From the NCBI GenBank assembly GCA_950295325.1, contig OX485803.1:75531554-75595553 (forward strand): a stretch of DNA of 64,000 bases, written 5' to 3'. The notes under the pieces are model-generated. The model made no database searches and was not told the origin of the DNA. It was given only the letters and a program-made list of their open reading frames with translations. The stretch is from Polytrichum commune. Lineage: Eukaryota > Streptophyta > Polytrichopsida > Polytrichales > Polytrichaceae. The position numbers and the translations under genes were made by a program. Shown here piece after piece: positions 11,106 through 23,139 of this stretch; position 1 is the stretch's first letter, and every line of letters begins with the position of its first letter.

Positions 11106-11483
11106 CTACACTAAATATGATATTTGGTATCATATGGTGTTTTATGTCACTATGGTACTTTTTGGATGACACTTCTTATGACCAAGTGAACAAATATTGT
11201 CATGGATGATGGATGAGTTCATTCATTGGCCAAAACACCACCTTCTCTTGTCAGCAACTTGTGATGAGATATTGTCATCACTGATTGAAATTTGGACGGA
11301 AAATCACTTGGTAAGTGACCGTAATTGCAACACTGTAATTCTATAATCACCTTTTTTTTTTTAAAAGGAATGACAAATAACGTTGGGTTAACATTTAGTG
11401 TTGGTGACTCTACACCTTGGTTTACAATTAGTATTGAGCAAGACAATGGTAATTGGTGATACTAAATATCATATTTAGTGTAG
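11106..11483 (+). mobile_element. palindromic-end MITE, 378 bp
   Basis: Begins CTACACTAAATATGATATTT and ends with the inverse, TATTTAGTGTAG. It shares its interior with the copies at 32589, 50306, 52329 and 57295. The end motif is itself a palindrome (ACTAAATATGATATTTAGT), so each end can fold on its own. No reliable target duplication, so superfamily not assigned. Confidence 0.85.
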
Positions 11484-11769
11484 TATGGGCATGTGCCATC
11501 CCAATTCATTATACCCATGGATATAACACATCACGTTAATGTGGTCCTCTACCTTTCCAAAATGATGGAGAACGGTGGGACGACAACCACTATCACTACC
11601 ATGTTGCTCATTGTATATAGGTAGATAGGCAAAACTCAGGGAGGGAATTTTCAATTTTGCAATGGTATACGTCAACCATATTAACTACCTATACAACAAC
11701 CATGTATTGAAACTGCCAAGTGATTAAGATATCAAAATCACAAGAAGAAGGTCTCGATTACTAACTTAG

Positions 11770-11824
11770 GGGAGACGTTAAACACCCCCCTACGAAATTG
11801 TAGGGGGCAGCGTCAGCAAAAAGA
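11770..11824 (+). repeat. left terminal inverted repeat of the MULE
   Basis: Aligns with the reverse complement of 26064-26118, including GTTAAAC, CCCCTACGAA, GTAGGGGG and GTCAGY. Homology fades beyond about 55 bp. Confidence 0.85.
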
Positions 11825-12379
11825 TGCCCTGCCCGGGCTGCCGGCAGCGCTGTCAGCGTCGACAGAATCTGTCGTTACTGTTCCGTCCGACATTCATCCA
11901 CCGGATGACGTACGACGCCCCCCTTCACCATACACCCGGCTCCTAACCACAACCAACGTGGTCCTTCACGGCCATGTCCTTCACGTCCGCGTCCACGTCA
12001 TTCCGGGAAATGCGGATCTGAGATCTAAAATTTTAGGGTTCCGGCCGTCGACTGCCGGCTACTTTTTGGAGGATGCCAGCTGTGTTTGTGTAGGGTTGAT
12101 CCACACCCTTGTCAACAGAATGACATCTCATTCAATGTTGCAACATGATCTTATGAAAGCACCATGCACAATGCACATAGATGGGTAGGGTTTACCACAA
12201 CTTCGACAAGTCTGCTCATTTTGAGTTCATGGAGGTATAGGGTTTAGGGTTTAGAGACCAATAGTGTAGGCTTCATGCACATACTCTTCTCAACCAAAGG
12301 ACATGGCATTGAATGTTGAAACATGATCTTATCCGCACACCATACACAATAGACATAGCTGATCACAACTTCCACAAGG

Positions 12380-12840
12380 CTGTTGTTTTAGGAACTCACT
12401 GATTCCACAAGTATGCTGATCCAGCAGTATGCTGTTTTAGAGTCACACTGATTCCACAAGTATGCTGATTCACAAGTCTGCTCTTTCAAAGTCACATAAT
12501 TTCACCAAGTATGCTGATTCACAAGTCTGCTCTTTCAAAGTCATAGAATTTAACCAAGTAGTGTGATGCACAAGTCTGCTCTTTCAGAGTCACACTGATT
12601 CCAAGAGTATGCTGGTTCACATGCCTGTTGTTTCAGAGTGACATTGATTCCACAATCCTGCAGATTCACGTGTTTGTTGTTTCAGAGTCACAGAATATCA
12701 ATAAGTCTGTTGATTCACAAGTCTGTTGTTTCAGAGTCACAGAATATCAACAAGTCTGTTGTTTCAGGGTCAAATAACTTCAACAAGTCTGTTGTTTCAG
12801 AGTCAGGTAACTTCAACAAATCTGCTGTCTTAGGGTATAT
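12380..12840. repeat. degenerate minisatellite in the MULE 5' region
   Basis: About ten imperfect units of roughly 30-48 bp built on TTCACAAGTCTGCTCTTTCA and GAGTCACACTGATTCCACAA lie directly upstream of the transposase start. The frame 12638-12856 is a translation of this repeat (units like KSVVSES), not a gene. Confidence 0.8.
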
Positions 12841-12863
12841 AGAGCTTATAGTTTAGGGTCCCC

Positions 12864-15800
12864 ATGGGTTCAACATCACAACCTGATGTGGTTGGAGGAT
12901 TATCTTTACCACAAGGGTCCTTGGAGCAAACTGATCCATCAGCATTTCGAGCACAACAGGTTGATATCCTTATGACTTTGCGAGAGACAATTCAAAGTCC
13001 TCCTCCTGGTGATTTTAGAATGGAGGACTTACTTTGGACAGATCATGTCACCCACGGAAAGGGTAGGCATAAACCTTCGAGAATGGCACTGATTCCATGG
13101 GATAGATTGGGGGATTTCATCTCAGGCGAGGAACACCACCCACTCTACCCATGCAAATTCAACCATGATGTCATTAGGCGAAACTTACCAAACTCACTGA
13201 GATCACCCCGGGCGCACAGTCCCGCGATTGTAATAAGGTTCTATTTATTCCTCGTCCACCATATCTGATTTATCTGCAACTATGCTTTGTCTACAATCAA
13301 TCTCATCATCCTAGTAGTTGACATTAATCTTTAATCTTTGTTCAGTGTCCTTCAATCTCTGAAATATGTCCTTCAATATCTGATGAATGTCCTTCAATCT
13401 CTGAACTATGTCCTTCATCATGAATGCATATATGTCGACCTTATTTCATTCTGGGCTTCTGTGGAAGGCATATATCGATGCCATTTCGGACCAGAGGACA
13501 AGTCTGAAGTTGTCCCAGTGGACATGCAAGCACTGCTTAAATCCACCCAGCAGAAAAGGGTGAAAAATAATGAAGCGCCAAAAAAGAAAGGGAAGAAAGT
13601 CGTACCTGAGTATGATGCGTTCCCTGTAACCAGGTCAACTGCTGCAAAGGTAAAGCGCGTGGGACGGACTGTCAGTGGTTTTTCCATAAAGAGAGGTTGT
13701 TTGCGTTCTTTTGTGGCCAAACAATCGTATCTTGATCCGGAGTTGTGCATATTGGTTTACGAGAACACCATGCACTTCAATGCCCGCGGTGAACATTGCC
13801 ATGGATCAATGGTAACTGGATTCCGGTACGCGTTGGGTGCTGGTATTTCTGAAGACATGAAATACAAAATAACCAAAATGCACGCTCTTGGGCTATCTCC
13901 TGCACAAATTATGCAACAGCACACGAAGGAGGTTAGAGAATTGGCTTTGGCTAATGGCCCTGTTACTCGTGATACATTCCTTTTGCCAACTGATGTTAGG
14001 AATATTTGTCGCAAGCGTGCGGAAGAGCTATGGATGAAGCACCCGTCTGATCCTATCAGCGTACGTATGTGGTCGCTGGAAAATCTTGACAGTGTCTTCT
14101 ACTATCAGGAACACTCACTCATGGATTTGAATTCTTCTACTCAGAATGACGCACCCTTTACAATTGGCATTCAAACTGAATGGCAGCTGGAAATGATGGA
14201 CAAATTTGGTCACAACAGCGCACTCTCCATTGACGCCACATTTGGGACCACCCAAACACGGGTTTGACATTAACCTCCTCTTCATAGGTCGATTTTATGC
14301 ATGTCCTTCATCATATAGAACGTCATTCAATATATAGATGTCTAGATGTTCTAGGGGTGTCATTCACGTTGTGTATAGGTCTATGAATGTAACTCACTGT
14401 TTTATGAATATCTAATAACGTCCTTCGCTTACTATGAAGGTCTATGGCTATGCTTCACTGTTGTATGAATATCTAATAAGTCCCTTCACTATATAAGCAA
14501 GTCCTTTTACCATCCACTACTCTCCATATTGAATTGAGGATGCCCTTCACTTGGTTGTCTTAGTATCCTCTATACACGGTTATGGTTTTTGACGACTGGA
14601 GGAATGGCATACCTGTGGCTTTCTTCGCCATATCACGAAGTCGTGAGCAGGACCTCACACCTGTCCTTCAAGCCCTTCACAACAGAGTATCCACACATAA
14701 CCCAAATTGGTCTCCTTCATCAATCATAGTTGACAACGCCCAAGCAGAACTCAATGTATTGAGGTATAACTACCCTAACCATCGTGTCCTTCATTTTGAT
14801 ATTTGGGATATAGTTAAATATAAATCATACTGACCTTAACTTCCATATGCAGGATTGTTTGGCCTGCTGCCAAGATCTTTCTGTGCCTGTGGCACGTTCG
14901 GAAGGCCTGGGTAGAAAATGTTGTCAAGAAAATTTCCACTGTGGGGGAGCGTACCGAAGTACTTCAGATGCTTGGTGATATTATGTATGGCAAAGGGTAT
15001 GTTGTTGACGACGATCCCATTGACTGGGCTCTGAAAAACCTCGACATGATTTGTAACACAAGACCCCGATCAGCTGCATTCATGAGGTACATTGACAAGG
15101 AATGGAGACCAAAAGTAGCGATGTGGTGTAAGGGGGCAAGGAGGATACCTCATGCAGGCCAAAATACCAATTCCGCCATTGAGTCCTACCATTCGCTCTT
15201 GAAGAGCATATTGTCTTCCAGCAAGGAACGTTTTGTTGGAAGACGCATGGATTGGCTCATTTTTCATCTCACGGGAGACGTAATTACACATTACTGGTAT
15301 GGAGTACAGTGCAAGGCTTTTGGGTTTGTCAGAAACAAACATCACGAGGGTCTGGTGTGCTCTGCGATCATACGCGCATCGGCAATACCGGACACACATG
15401 TCTTCATCTCCATGGCCGAAAACATAGCATACGTTAAGTCAGTGAACAACAGCCCAAAAACCTGGAAAATCTATTCGCCGGACTCCGAGTGGGCGCAGTG
15501 TGACTGTCCCGTCGCGCAGGAGGGCATGATATGCAAGCACACTGTCAAAGTATTCAAGATGCTCCACCCGGACATAATGGATGGTGTCATCGTGAGAGAA
15601 GCTGGTACAAGGCACGGAGTTGATCGCAACACTCCAATGTCGCTGTGTTATTCGAAGATTCACCACACCCTGCCCGATGAAGGACAGTCTCAGGCGAATT
15701 CAAACATTTTGAAGGACACTGACAACAATCAATGCGTGGATCTAGAGGCTGAAACCATAGGTGGCCATCTCGATGGCAATGTTGGTGGCTCTGAGGACCC

Positions 15801-16146
15801 CTTCGATGGGAGCTCGCAGATTTCACATGCCAATGTGTCCAATCCTATAGACTGCTCAGGATCTGACCAGGGAAACTCCCAAACTGTGTCTCGGACAACA
15901 GTCACTACCCTATACACTTCCTTGACAAAGAATGCAGATACATACCCCATTCTTCAAGGATATTTGCTTGCGGACTTGAAGCACATCCATGGTAAGCAAA
16001 CTGAGCTCATTGCTCGTGGTCACGCAACGTTGCCCCCAAGAGCCAGCCCTTCTTCCTTCCCAGCGCGCGACGGTGATAACTCCCTTAAGCGCCATCGGAG
16101 CTTCCTGGAAAACCTATCATCCAGGAAAAAATCATCACAACCGTAA
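12864..16146 (+). CDS. MULE transposase with SWIM zinc finger
   Basis: Four exons fit by GT/AG and phase: 12864-13237, 13346-14261, 14564-14763, 14853-16146, giving 927 residues. This is the DDE transposase that moves the element. SIDATFG holds Asp about 421 (last part of exon 2). Exon 3 opens YPLYTVMVFDDW and ends with IIVDNAQAE (Asp about 487). Exon 4 has CLWHVRKAW (the C-x2-H motif that follows the second Asp) and NTNSAIESYH (Glu about 607). A SWIM finger CDC...CKH lies near 713-726 and a Ser/Asp-rich tail follows. The residues of the DDE triad and the zinc finger are all present and no stop interrupts the exons. The start ATG follows the minisatellite; exon 2's beginning (repeated VLQSL) is less sure. 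Its 3' end faces the Ulp1 gene. Confidence 0.9.
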
Positions 16147-16399
16147 AAAACCACATGTAGTACATGCAGTACATTTATATCCTATTTTACGTTCAAGTTC
16201 TTCAAAATAAATAAAACATGCCACCTTCTTACCTCCCCCTTTTACTTGTTGTGCGAGTCAGGTCTTTAGCTCATGCAGGTTTCATAGACCACAAAACGTC
16301 CAGTGGAACTTCTCTCGGGTACTGTAAGTGGCACGGTCTGTCCCACAGGGTAATGGCAACTACGCGACAATCATTGTAGACCAACATTCAACTCTAGTT

Positions 16400-17330
16400 T
16401 ATAGAAATCCAGTACTGAATGATTGAATGACAGGGTGAAGACTGTCTGAAGCACCAATGACTGTCTGCATGACTCAACCTTTAATAAACGATTGATTGAC
16501 TCAAACGACACAGTCTCAATGAGGATTTGATTGTCACACACGTCTTCACAGATACACTGCCTGACTTGTGTATGACTGAAGTACTGACTTAAGTATGACT
16601 GAAGTACTCAGTGAATTACTAAATAAGTACTGACCTGACTTGTGTATGACTAAATTACTAACTAACGTACTTATTGAATTACTCACAAATGATTTCATGC
16701 AGGGTTACATTGCCGAGTTGAAGGCCATTACAGAAAGCATTACCTAGGTCGTCCCAATATGACCGATAAAAGTTACATCAAACAATATCATCTTCACCAG
16801 CCAGTCTCTACATAGAGAAGGAACAATATTTCTTGTCAAAATTTCATGACGTGACTGTTTGGAATGCCACAGCATTGGATAAGAATACCGAATCTTTCTT
16901 GACATGAGGTCTGCATCATGAATGTTTACGTTTGCCTCTTCGTCCCTCTCTGCATCCCATAACAGACTAGCTAAGCAATCACGAGAAGTTGAAAATATTC
17001 AAGTTTCAATGAACCTGCTCTATGACTTACGTATGACTGAAGTACTGACTTAAGTATGACTGAAGTACTGGGTGAATTCCATACTAAGTATTGACCTGAC
17101 TTGTGTATGACTAAATTACTGACTTAAGTATCAGTTAATTACAACCTAAGTACTGACCTGACTAGTGTAGGACTGAATTGCTGACTTAAGTACTAACTGA
17201 AATACAACCTAAGTACTGACCTGACTAGTGTAGGACTGAATTACTGACTTAAGTACTAAGTGAAATACAACGTAAGTACTAACATGACTGAAGTAAGGAC
17301 AACAATTGTAGGAGCGTTAGCTCATCAATA
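16400..17330. repeat. imperfect repeats between the two convergent MULE genes
   Basis: Runs of GTATGACTGAAGTACTGACT, TGACCTGACTAGTGTAGGAC and GAATTACTGACTTAAG recur, particularly 16560-16680 and 17030-17290. The segment is non-coding and probably holds the 3' ends of both transcripts. Confidence 0.75.
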
Positions 17331-17516
17331 TTAGGACAACAACTGAATGGTGTGTCATATCAGATTCAAAAATGAAATCTGCTTTGTATTAAGTAGATGA
17401 GTACAAGTCAGCAGTCATTCAACTGTAGTCATATATCCTAAAGCCTAATGTACAATGGGTAGTATGCCATGTATAATTATATAATACTACAACACACCTA
17501 CCCAAAAACGCTAGCG

Positions 17517-20500
17517 TCATCTGTGCCTATGTCTTCTGACTGCACGAGATCGTTTTCTTGTGTATTTTCTTTGTGGTGTTTCCTTCTTATTGATCACTTT
17601 GACTGTCCACTCTGATCCCTTATGCTTCCCAGTTGTGAGGACTTCGAACAATGCCTCACATACGTACTGACGTTGTTTGATCGCATCCACCCTCTTATAA
17701 TCAAACACACAGCCCTGCACATTGAATTACACTCTGTACAAGTCAGCTGTGGGACATAAGCATGCTAGGAACCAATAAAATTCTATGATACCTGCATTAC
17801 TTGGTATTTGGACGGGGTTTTTCGATGCGCGGTGTCGCAACTGACCTCGCGCAGGGTATGGGGTTTAGTTCTCAAGGCCTGAGTGTACTCCATTATGTTC
17901 TTCAGAACATAAAAGCCACATGCCCAACCAGAATTTTGTTGTGGCACGGGCGGTTGAATCCAAACATTCGGTGATTGAGCATTTCGCCACATGACCGATT
18001 GTTCTTGGTAGCCACTCCGCGCTGCCCACATCTTTGCTAAACGCGTGCGATTGGTTGAACCAGAATGTAGCCCACATTCTTTCAAGGAATCGAAGTGCCA
18101 AAACCCTTGATCCCCTAGAACGTACAAGGACCAGTGTTTTCCGCAAGTGAAGGGCACTAGTAGAGTAGTTATGTCCAACTGGGGCAAAGTTAGATACTTA
18201 TCATGAAGGAAATCTATAAACACTTGAACATTTTCACTCGGGTGTAATCGAAGAAACCCAGTTAGGATAGGTATGAGGTAAGGGCTACAGACATGACACT
18301 TTACGTCTTCTAGTGTAGGATTCAACCATGTCCGAACCCACTCCATCATGTGGTTGGACAACTGACCATACCTAAAAGTTAGCGGTTCTATGTCGTACTT
18401 CCAGTCTAATGTTAGGAAATCACCCTTAAATGTGAACTCAAACAAAGGATTTGCTGCCCCACCTGCATTAGCCACAATCGTGTTCACTAGCTCTTCCAAC
18501 CTGTATAACACACAAGTACAACGATCAATTGTATTACATCAAACAGATGTACTACGCGAATCAGGTGTAGTACACTAGACGTTTGAAGTACAACTATTAA
18601 CTGTATGACATTATGATAACTCCATATAAATAACATAAACCAATAAATTTGAATGTAATTCAACGTCGTTCTTACCTTCCATCAGACTTGAGCGTTGTCT
18701 GGGATATGACATCGTCTTGATCTAAGTCCACGGGTGTCGAAGACACCTTGCTCTTGGCACGCTGTTCGAGGACCTCCGAAACACAACTGGCGTCCTTTGA
18801 CACTGCCCTGTGAGTTGAAGAGATAGAATTGGCGCCAACATCAGTGGGTGGTTGAGGTAAATCCAACTTTCGTGTGACTGAAACCCCCATAGTGTCGGTT
18901 GTCGTGATCAGAGCGGGTGACCTGTGAAACCAAGGTCCTTTTGTTGATCCCCTCTTCAGGTCAGTCGGTGTACACGGAGATTGAGAGTGCATCGTACACA
19001 GAAATGCATCGGGGGAGAGAGGCTGCGGGGATGACATTGTTTTGACTGGCGTATCATGTGTTTCCTTCTCCGATTCGCCCAGTTCTTGCGGGGCAGTATT
19101 ATCAGGCCTCTCCAAACAGTCAGTCCCTTCGGTTCGCAATGCATCTTGTACTTCTGCGACGAACCCCCCTGGTAACTGCACTTCCTGGGCTTGGACAGGT
19201 GTAGTGAACTCACCCACCAAAGTACGAACGAGCGCGACATCTTCTGCAATGTCGTCCGTGGGATCCTCCAGACCTAACCCACTATATAACAAACTCAGCT
19301 GTAACCTCCGCAATGATTTCAGTTGTTCAATGGCATCAAGAACCCGGAGCTGCACGCACCTACTCTTATTGTGAACATCGCCAATTACAAGTGACCCAAT
19401 GTCCGCATCCTCGCGAACGACCATTGCCGATGACAAAACCTGCAGTTTGAAGGACATAGAGCAACTTGTCATAAACAAACCAGAATATAATAATCTTTTT
19501 CAACTTACAATATAAGACGGTCAGTGTCATACCTCGTTGCACTTCGTCCTTCGCTGCTCTGAGACATCGTCCGAAAACCACATATCTTGCAGTTCAGCAT
19601 ATCGCTGCATCCTCACCATGTCAGAGATGGCCCTGTGTGCTACTCTTCCAACAAAGGACCTGATTTTTTCCACAACTGCAACCTGTTTATCCGGGTCGTA
19701 ACCTAGCAATGCAACTGTGTCCGAATGCAGATTGCTGTAGCTATCAACTACTGAATTAATGACTGGAAATGTAGCCCAACCTGATAGCTCTAAATTATGG
19801 ACTACATTAGTCAATGCAACAGACTTCTCCCTATCCACTGCAAAGTCTAGGATGCGCTGCAAAGTAAGACCTGTATCTGGATGAGAAAGAGGGCATTTGT
19901 GACCATGTACTGTTCTGAAGAGCACCAAAAAAGCTCGCACTATATGGGGACACTCTAGCTCAAGGGATAGAGGCTGGGTGCTGACAGTTTCTAACAACGT
20001 TTTCTCTATTTCTACCCACTCCTCGTGCGAGTGTGCCCAAGGAGAGGAAGGGATACCAGGCAGGGGCCATTCCTTGAGAATACGGTAAATAGGAGACCAC
20101 CCCCACTTCTCCTGCTCGACGCGGCTTTTTTTCTGCGTTGTCATACTCCTCGAGCTTACCCTTGACGTAATTTGAGCGCAACTCGGCAATGTTTCCATGT
20201 GCAGCAGCCAGATTTGACTCATACACCCGGATGCGCATCAAGTAAAAGAGGTACTCCTTAAGGCGCATGAGTTCTTCGTACCTTTGCACGTCGGAATTGC
20301 TATTGAAACAAGATATTTGCGATTTGATTTTCTGGAGAAGCGCAATGTGCTCATCTGGTTTGCGAGTATTCTGAAGCAAAAGAAATAAAACATGTCATTC
20401 AGTGTATTACATCTGAAGCACACAGGGTTTATGAATTACACATGCTGTAATTTAAACTGAATAAACGTCACATGCATTGAATGACATCTGAACCTAATGA

Positions 20501-21053
20501 AGGACGTCACAATCATTGAATGACAACTGAAACAGTCTGAAGGATGTGCCCTGAAGTAGATTTACACACTCACCGAATTGCCGTATAGATACCAATGCCC
20601 AAATGCGCTCCCAAGCTTCACTCCAAGGGTGCCCTCCTCCACCATCTTATGAAGAAACTCCATGCAACCCTGAGGGTCATTGAGGAGGTCTTTGGGCATC
20701 CAGTCGATGTCAACCTCGGTGATGAGGATGTACAGTCCACTGACCTCCACGGGTGTAGGCGGAGGAGGGATGCACTTGAAGATTTCTTCAGGGAATTTCA
20801 GCTTCGCTCGAGCCCACGCACGTTCTTCAACTTCCTTCCGGGTCAGAGAGTCATCTGGTGGCCTGTGGCTAACAATGCGGAAGTCACGACTGTCCTCAGG
20901 TTCACTAATCTCATGCGAAGGTTGGGTTGCGGCAGGCAGTGTGTCGCACTCGCTGTCATTCTTCGATGAATGACCTTGAGAGTGTCCTTCATCTGCATCG
21001 TCCATTGTGGCGTCGCTGTCATGGGAACTGTGAGCCCAAAAGGGTGCCCACAT
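17517..21053 (-). CDS. MULE-borne protein with C-terminal Ulp1 (C48) cysteine protease
   Basis: Five exons, all with GT/AG and matching phase: 21053-20574, 20370-19533, 19439-18676, 18500-17792, 17714-17517. Together they give 995 residues if one extra A in an A7 run (20126-20132, exon 2) is discounted. The C-terminal third is a Ulp1-type SUMO/ubiquitin-like protease domain: KHWSLYVL (His about 816), WHFDSL (Asp 831), PQQNSGWACGFYVLKNI (Gln 882, Cys 888), a complete catalytic set. The N-terminal part is acidic, then helical, with a Ser/Pro-rich linker; I recognise no domain there. The last exon ends in a basic KKETPQRKYTRKRSR tail, a likely nuclear signal. Role in transposition is unknown; removal of SUMO-like tags from element or host proteins is the usual guess. 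Confidence 0.82.
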
Positions 21054-23139
21054 TTAGTCTTAGACCCTTGAAACGTTAGTTGATGCACTTTGAAGTAGCA
21101 TGTTACTTCACAAAAATATAAAAAGAGTGAAATGTTAGTCTTAGAAGTACCATGTTGTAAGAGGCTAGGATGTGAGTTGTTATTGTGTTTTTACCTTCGG
21201 AAGGATTTGAGTGAATGAGGATAGGTAAGGAGAACTTGGATTGAGTAGTTAGTGAGTAGGCTAGTACAAATGGATGGAGACAACCAAAGTGACTCAAGAG
21301 GCAAGTGCATTCGAATTGGGATGAATGGAGGATCACATGGAGCGCACAAGTGGACCACCTCATCATGGCCACTTAATGGGGAAGGCCCAAGGAAGAATGC
21401 AAGGTGGAGGATAAGCAAATTCTCAAAGCACCAATCAAATCACGAGTTAAGCATCGTGGTTTGAATTAAGTGGTGAGCGACGATTTGGGAAAGTAAGGGG
21501 AGAAAGTTATGGCGGCGGAAAGCGAAGGAGGCTAAGTTTGGGTTGAAGCATCCCAAGTTTGGTAAAGTGTGGTAGGTAGAAAGCCAAGGCTAGTTAAATG
21601 TTCGAATTAGGATCCTTGTTGATCATTTGAGGGAGGAAGGCTTAGAAGATAGGATTGGCGCCTACTAAGTAGGAGGAAATCTCAAGGGCTTATCGTGAGC
21701 CTTGAGGGTGTTCACCCCCTCAAGCTTACTATATAATCCCTCATTCTTCCCTCACTCATCCTCTCTTTCCTTTGTGCTCCAAGGCACCCCACGAGTTATA
21801 AGTGTGGGTGTGGGAAGCCATATTGGAGCACATGTGTGTGCTTAGTTTTTAGTTTGAGAGCCAAGGCTTGTTAGCCTTGAAGAGGGCTTGACCTCTTGGT
21901 AGAATTAGTGTTGACGTGAAGGATTTTAAAGTTAATTCATGATTCCAATTTGTGGTACTTAAAGTTCATGTTTTGAATACACGTGGTTGCAAGTTCCATG
22001 TTTAAGAGTTGAGCACTTGATGTTGTGATGAGTGCAAAAATATACTTGTGTGGATTAGTTAGTCTTAGTGAAATTAGGAAATTCTCTCTCCCCCTCTCCT
22101 CTCTAGGATTTTAGGATTTTAGGATTAGAGAAGAATTGTGTGATTAGAAAGGGGTTGTTAGTAGAATTAGGGAAATTAGGTAGGAAGATTAGTTAAGGGC
22201 TTGAATAATTAGTGAGGTAGTTGGGGATTACAACTACAAAGTTGTGGGTTCATGAAGGAGCTGGGTTTATGAAGGAGCTGGGTTTGTTTAGTTAGAAAGT
22301 AAAGAGCTGGGTTTATGAAGGAGCTGGGTTTGTTTAGTTAGAAAGTAAAGAGCTGGGTTTATGAAGGAGCTGGGTTTGTTTAGTTAGAAGCTAAGGAGCT
22401 GGGTTTATGAAGGAGCTGGGTTTATGAAGGAGCTAGGTTTATGTAATTAGAAAGTAAAGAGATGGGTTCATGAAGGAGCTTAGTAGATAGCCTACCTAAT
22501 TAGCTCATAGACAAGTAGTTAGTTACATTATGCTAGTTAGTATTATGTGTGGCTTTCACAAGTAAATGTATTTGAGATTGACTATAGAGAATAGTGTTTT
22601 TTTAACACTTGCATCCTCTCTTTAAAAATAAACCACGTGCACAAATTAATGGAGAATGTGGAGCACTCTCGCGATGGCAAGACAAAGGAAGCAAAGACCA
22701 AAGGTGCGAGGGAGAGATTGACATAAGTCACATAAGTATTTCTTAATACTTAAAGGCTTATGTACGGTATGGAGACACCAAGTGAGACCTCTTATAGTAG
22801 CGATACGGAATACACAAGTGATAGTTCAAGTGGTAGTATAGAGTCAACGGCACGGACTCCATTTAGGAGAGGGATATCCTTAAGGGCTTGTGTAGCTAAA
22901 GCGGCCGGATGGACGTTAGAAGCAAACAAAGACAAAATAGCACCCGAGCATAAGGAGGTTAAAATAACATAGTTAACTTGTGTATTCTCCACATACGTAT
23001 TGAAATCGTACATTGAGTTGTTAAAAGTGAAATTCCAGTTAAATCCAAGACCACTTGAAGGGTGAACCTTGCACTATGGACTCATCCAAGTCCAAATCCA
23101 ATACCGCGGAGGAATGTGAGCCCAAACCCACTACTCGGA
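21054..23139. other. spacer between the two minus-strand MULE genes
   Basis: No gene recognised. It has a + strand TATA-like TACTATATAATCCC near 21727, CT-rich sequence behind it, a tandem repeat (22245-22490) and a small + frame (22760-22972, Ser/Asp/Thr-rich N-terminus) without known motifs. It might be a nested insertion or simply the promoter of the Ulp1 gene; I found no LTR ends, primer-binding site or target duplication. Confidence 0.5.
22245..22490. repeat. 46-bp tandem repeat
   Basis: GAGCTGGGTTTATGAAG plus GAGCTGGGTTTGTTTAGTTA and AGAAAGTAAA repeat about four times, the first copies nearly identical. The left and right edges decay into shorter GAAGGAGCTGGG units. Confidence 0.88.

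Noticed and set aside
12236-12252. Telomere-like TAGGGTTTAGGGTTTAG
   Set aside because: Only two to three units in the interior of a transposon; no array, likely chance.
12380-12840. Regularly spaced repeats resembling a CRISPR array
   Set aside because: Units are imperfect, spacers are also repetitive, and this is plant DNA inside a transposon: a minisatellite.
21054-23139. Nested LTR retrotransposon in the MULE (TATA box, small gag-like frame)
   Set aside because: No paired LTRs, primer-binding site or target duplication could be found.
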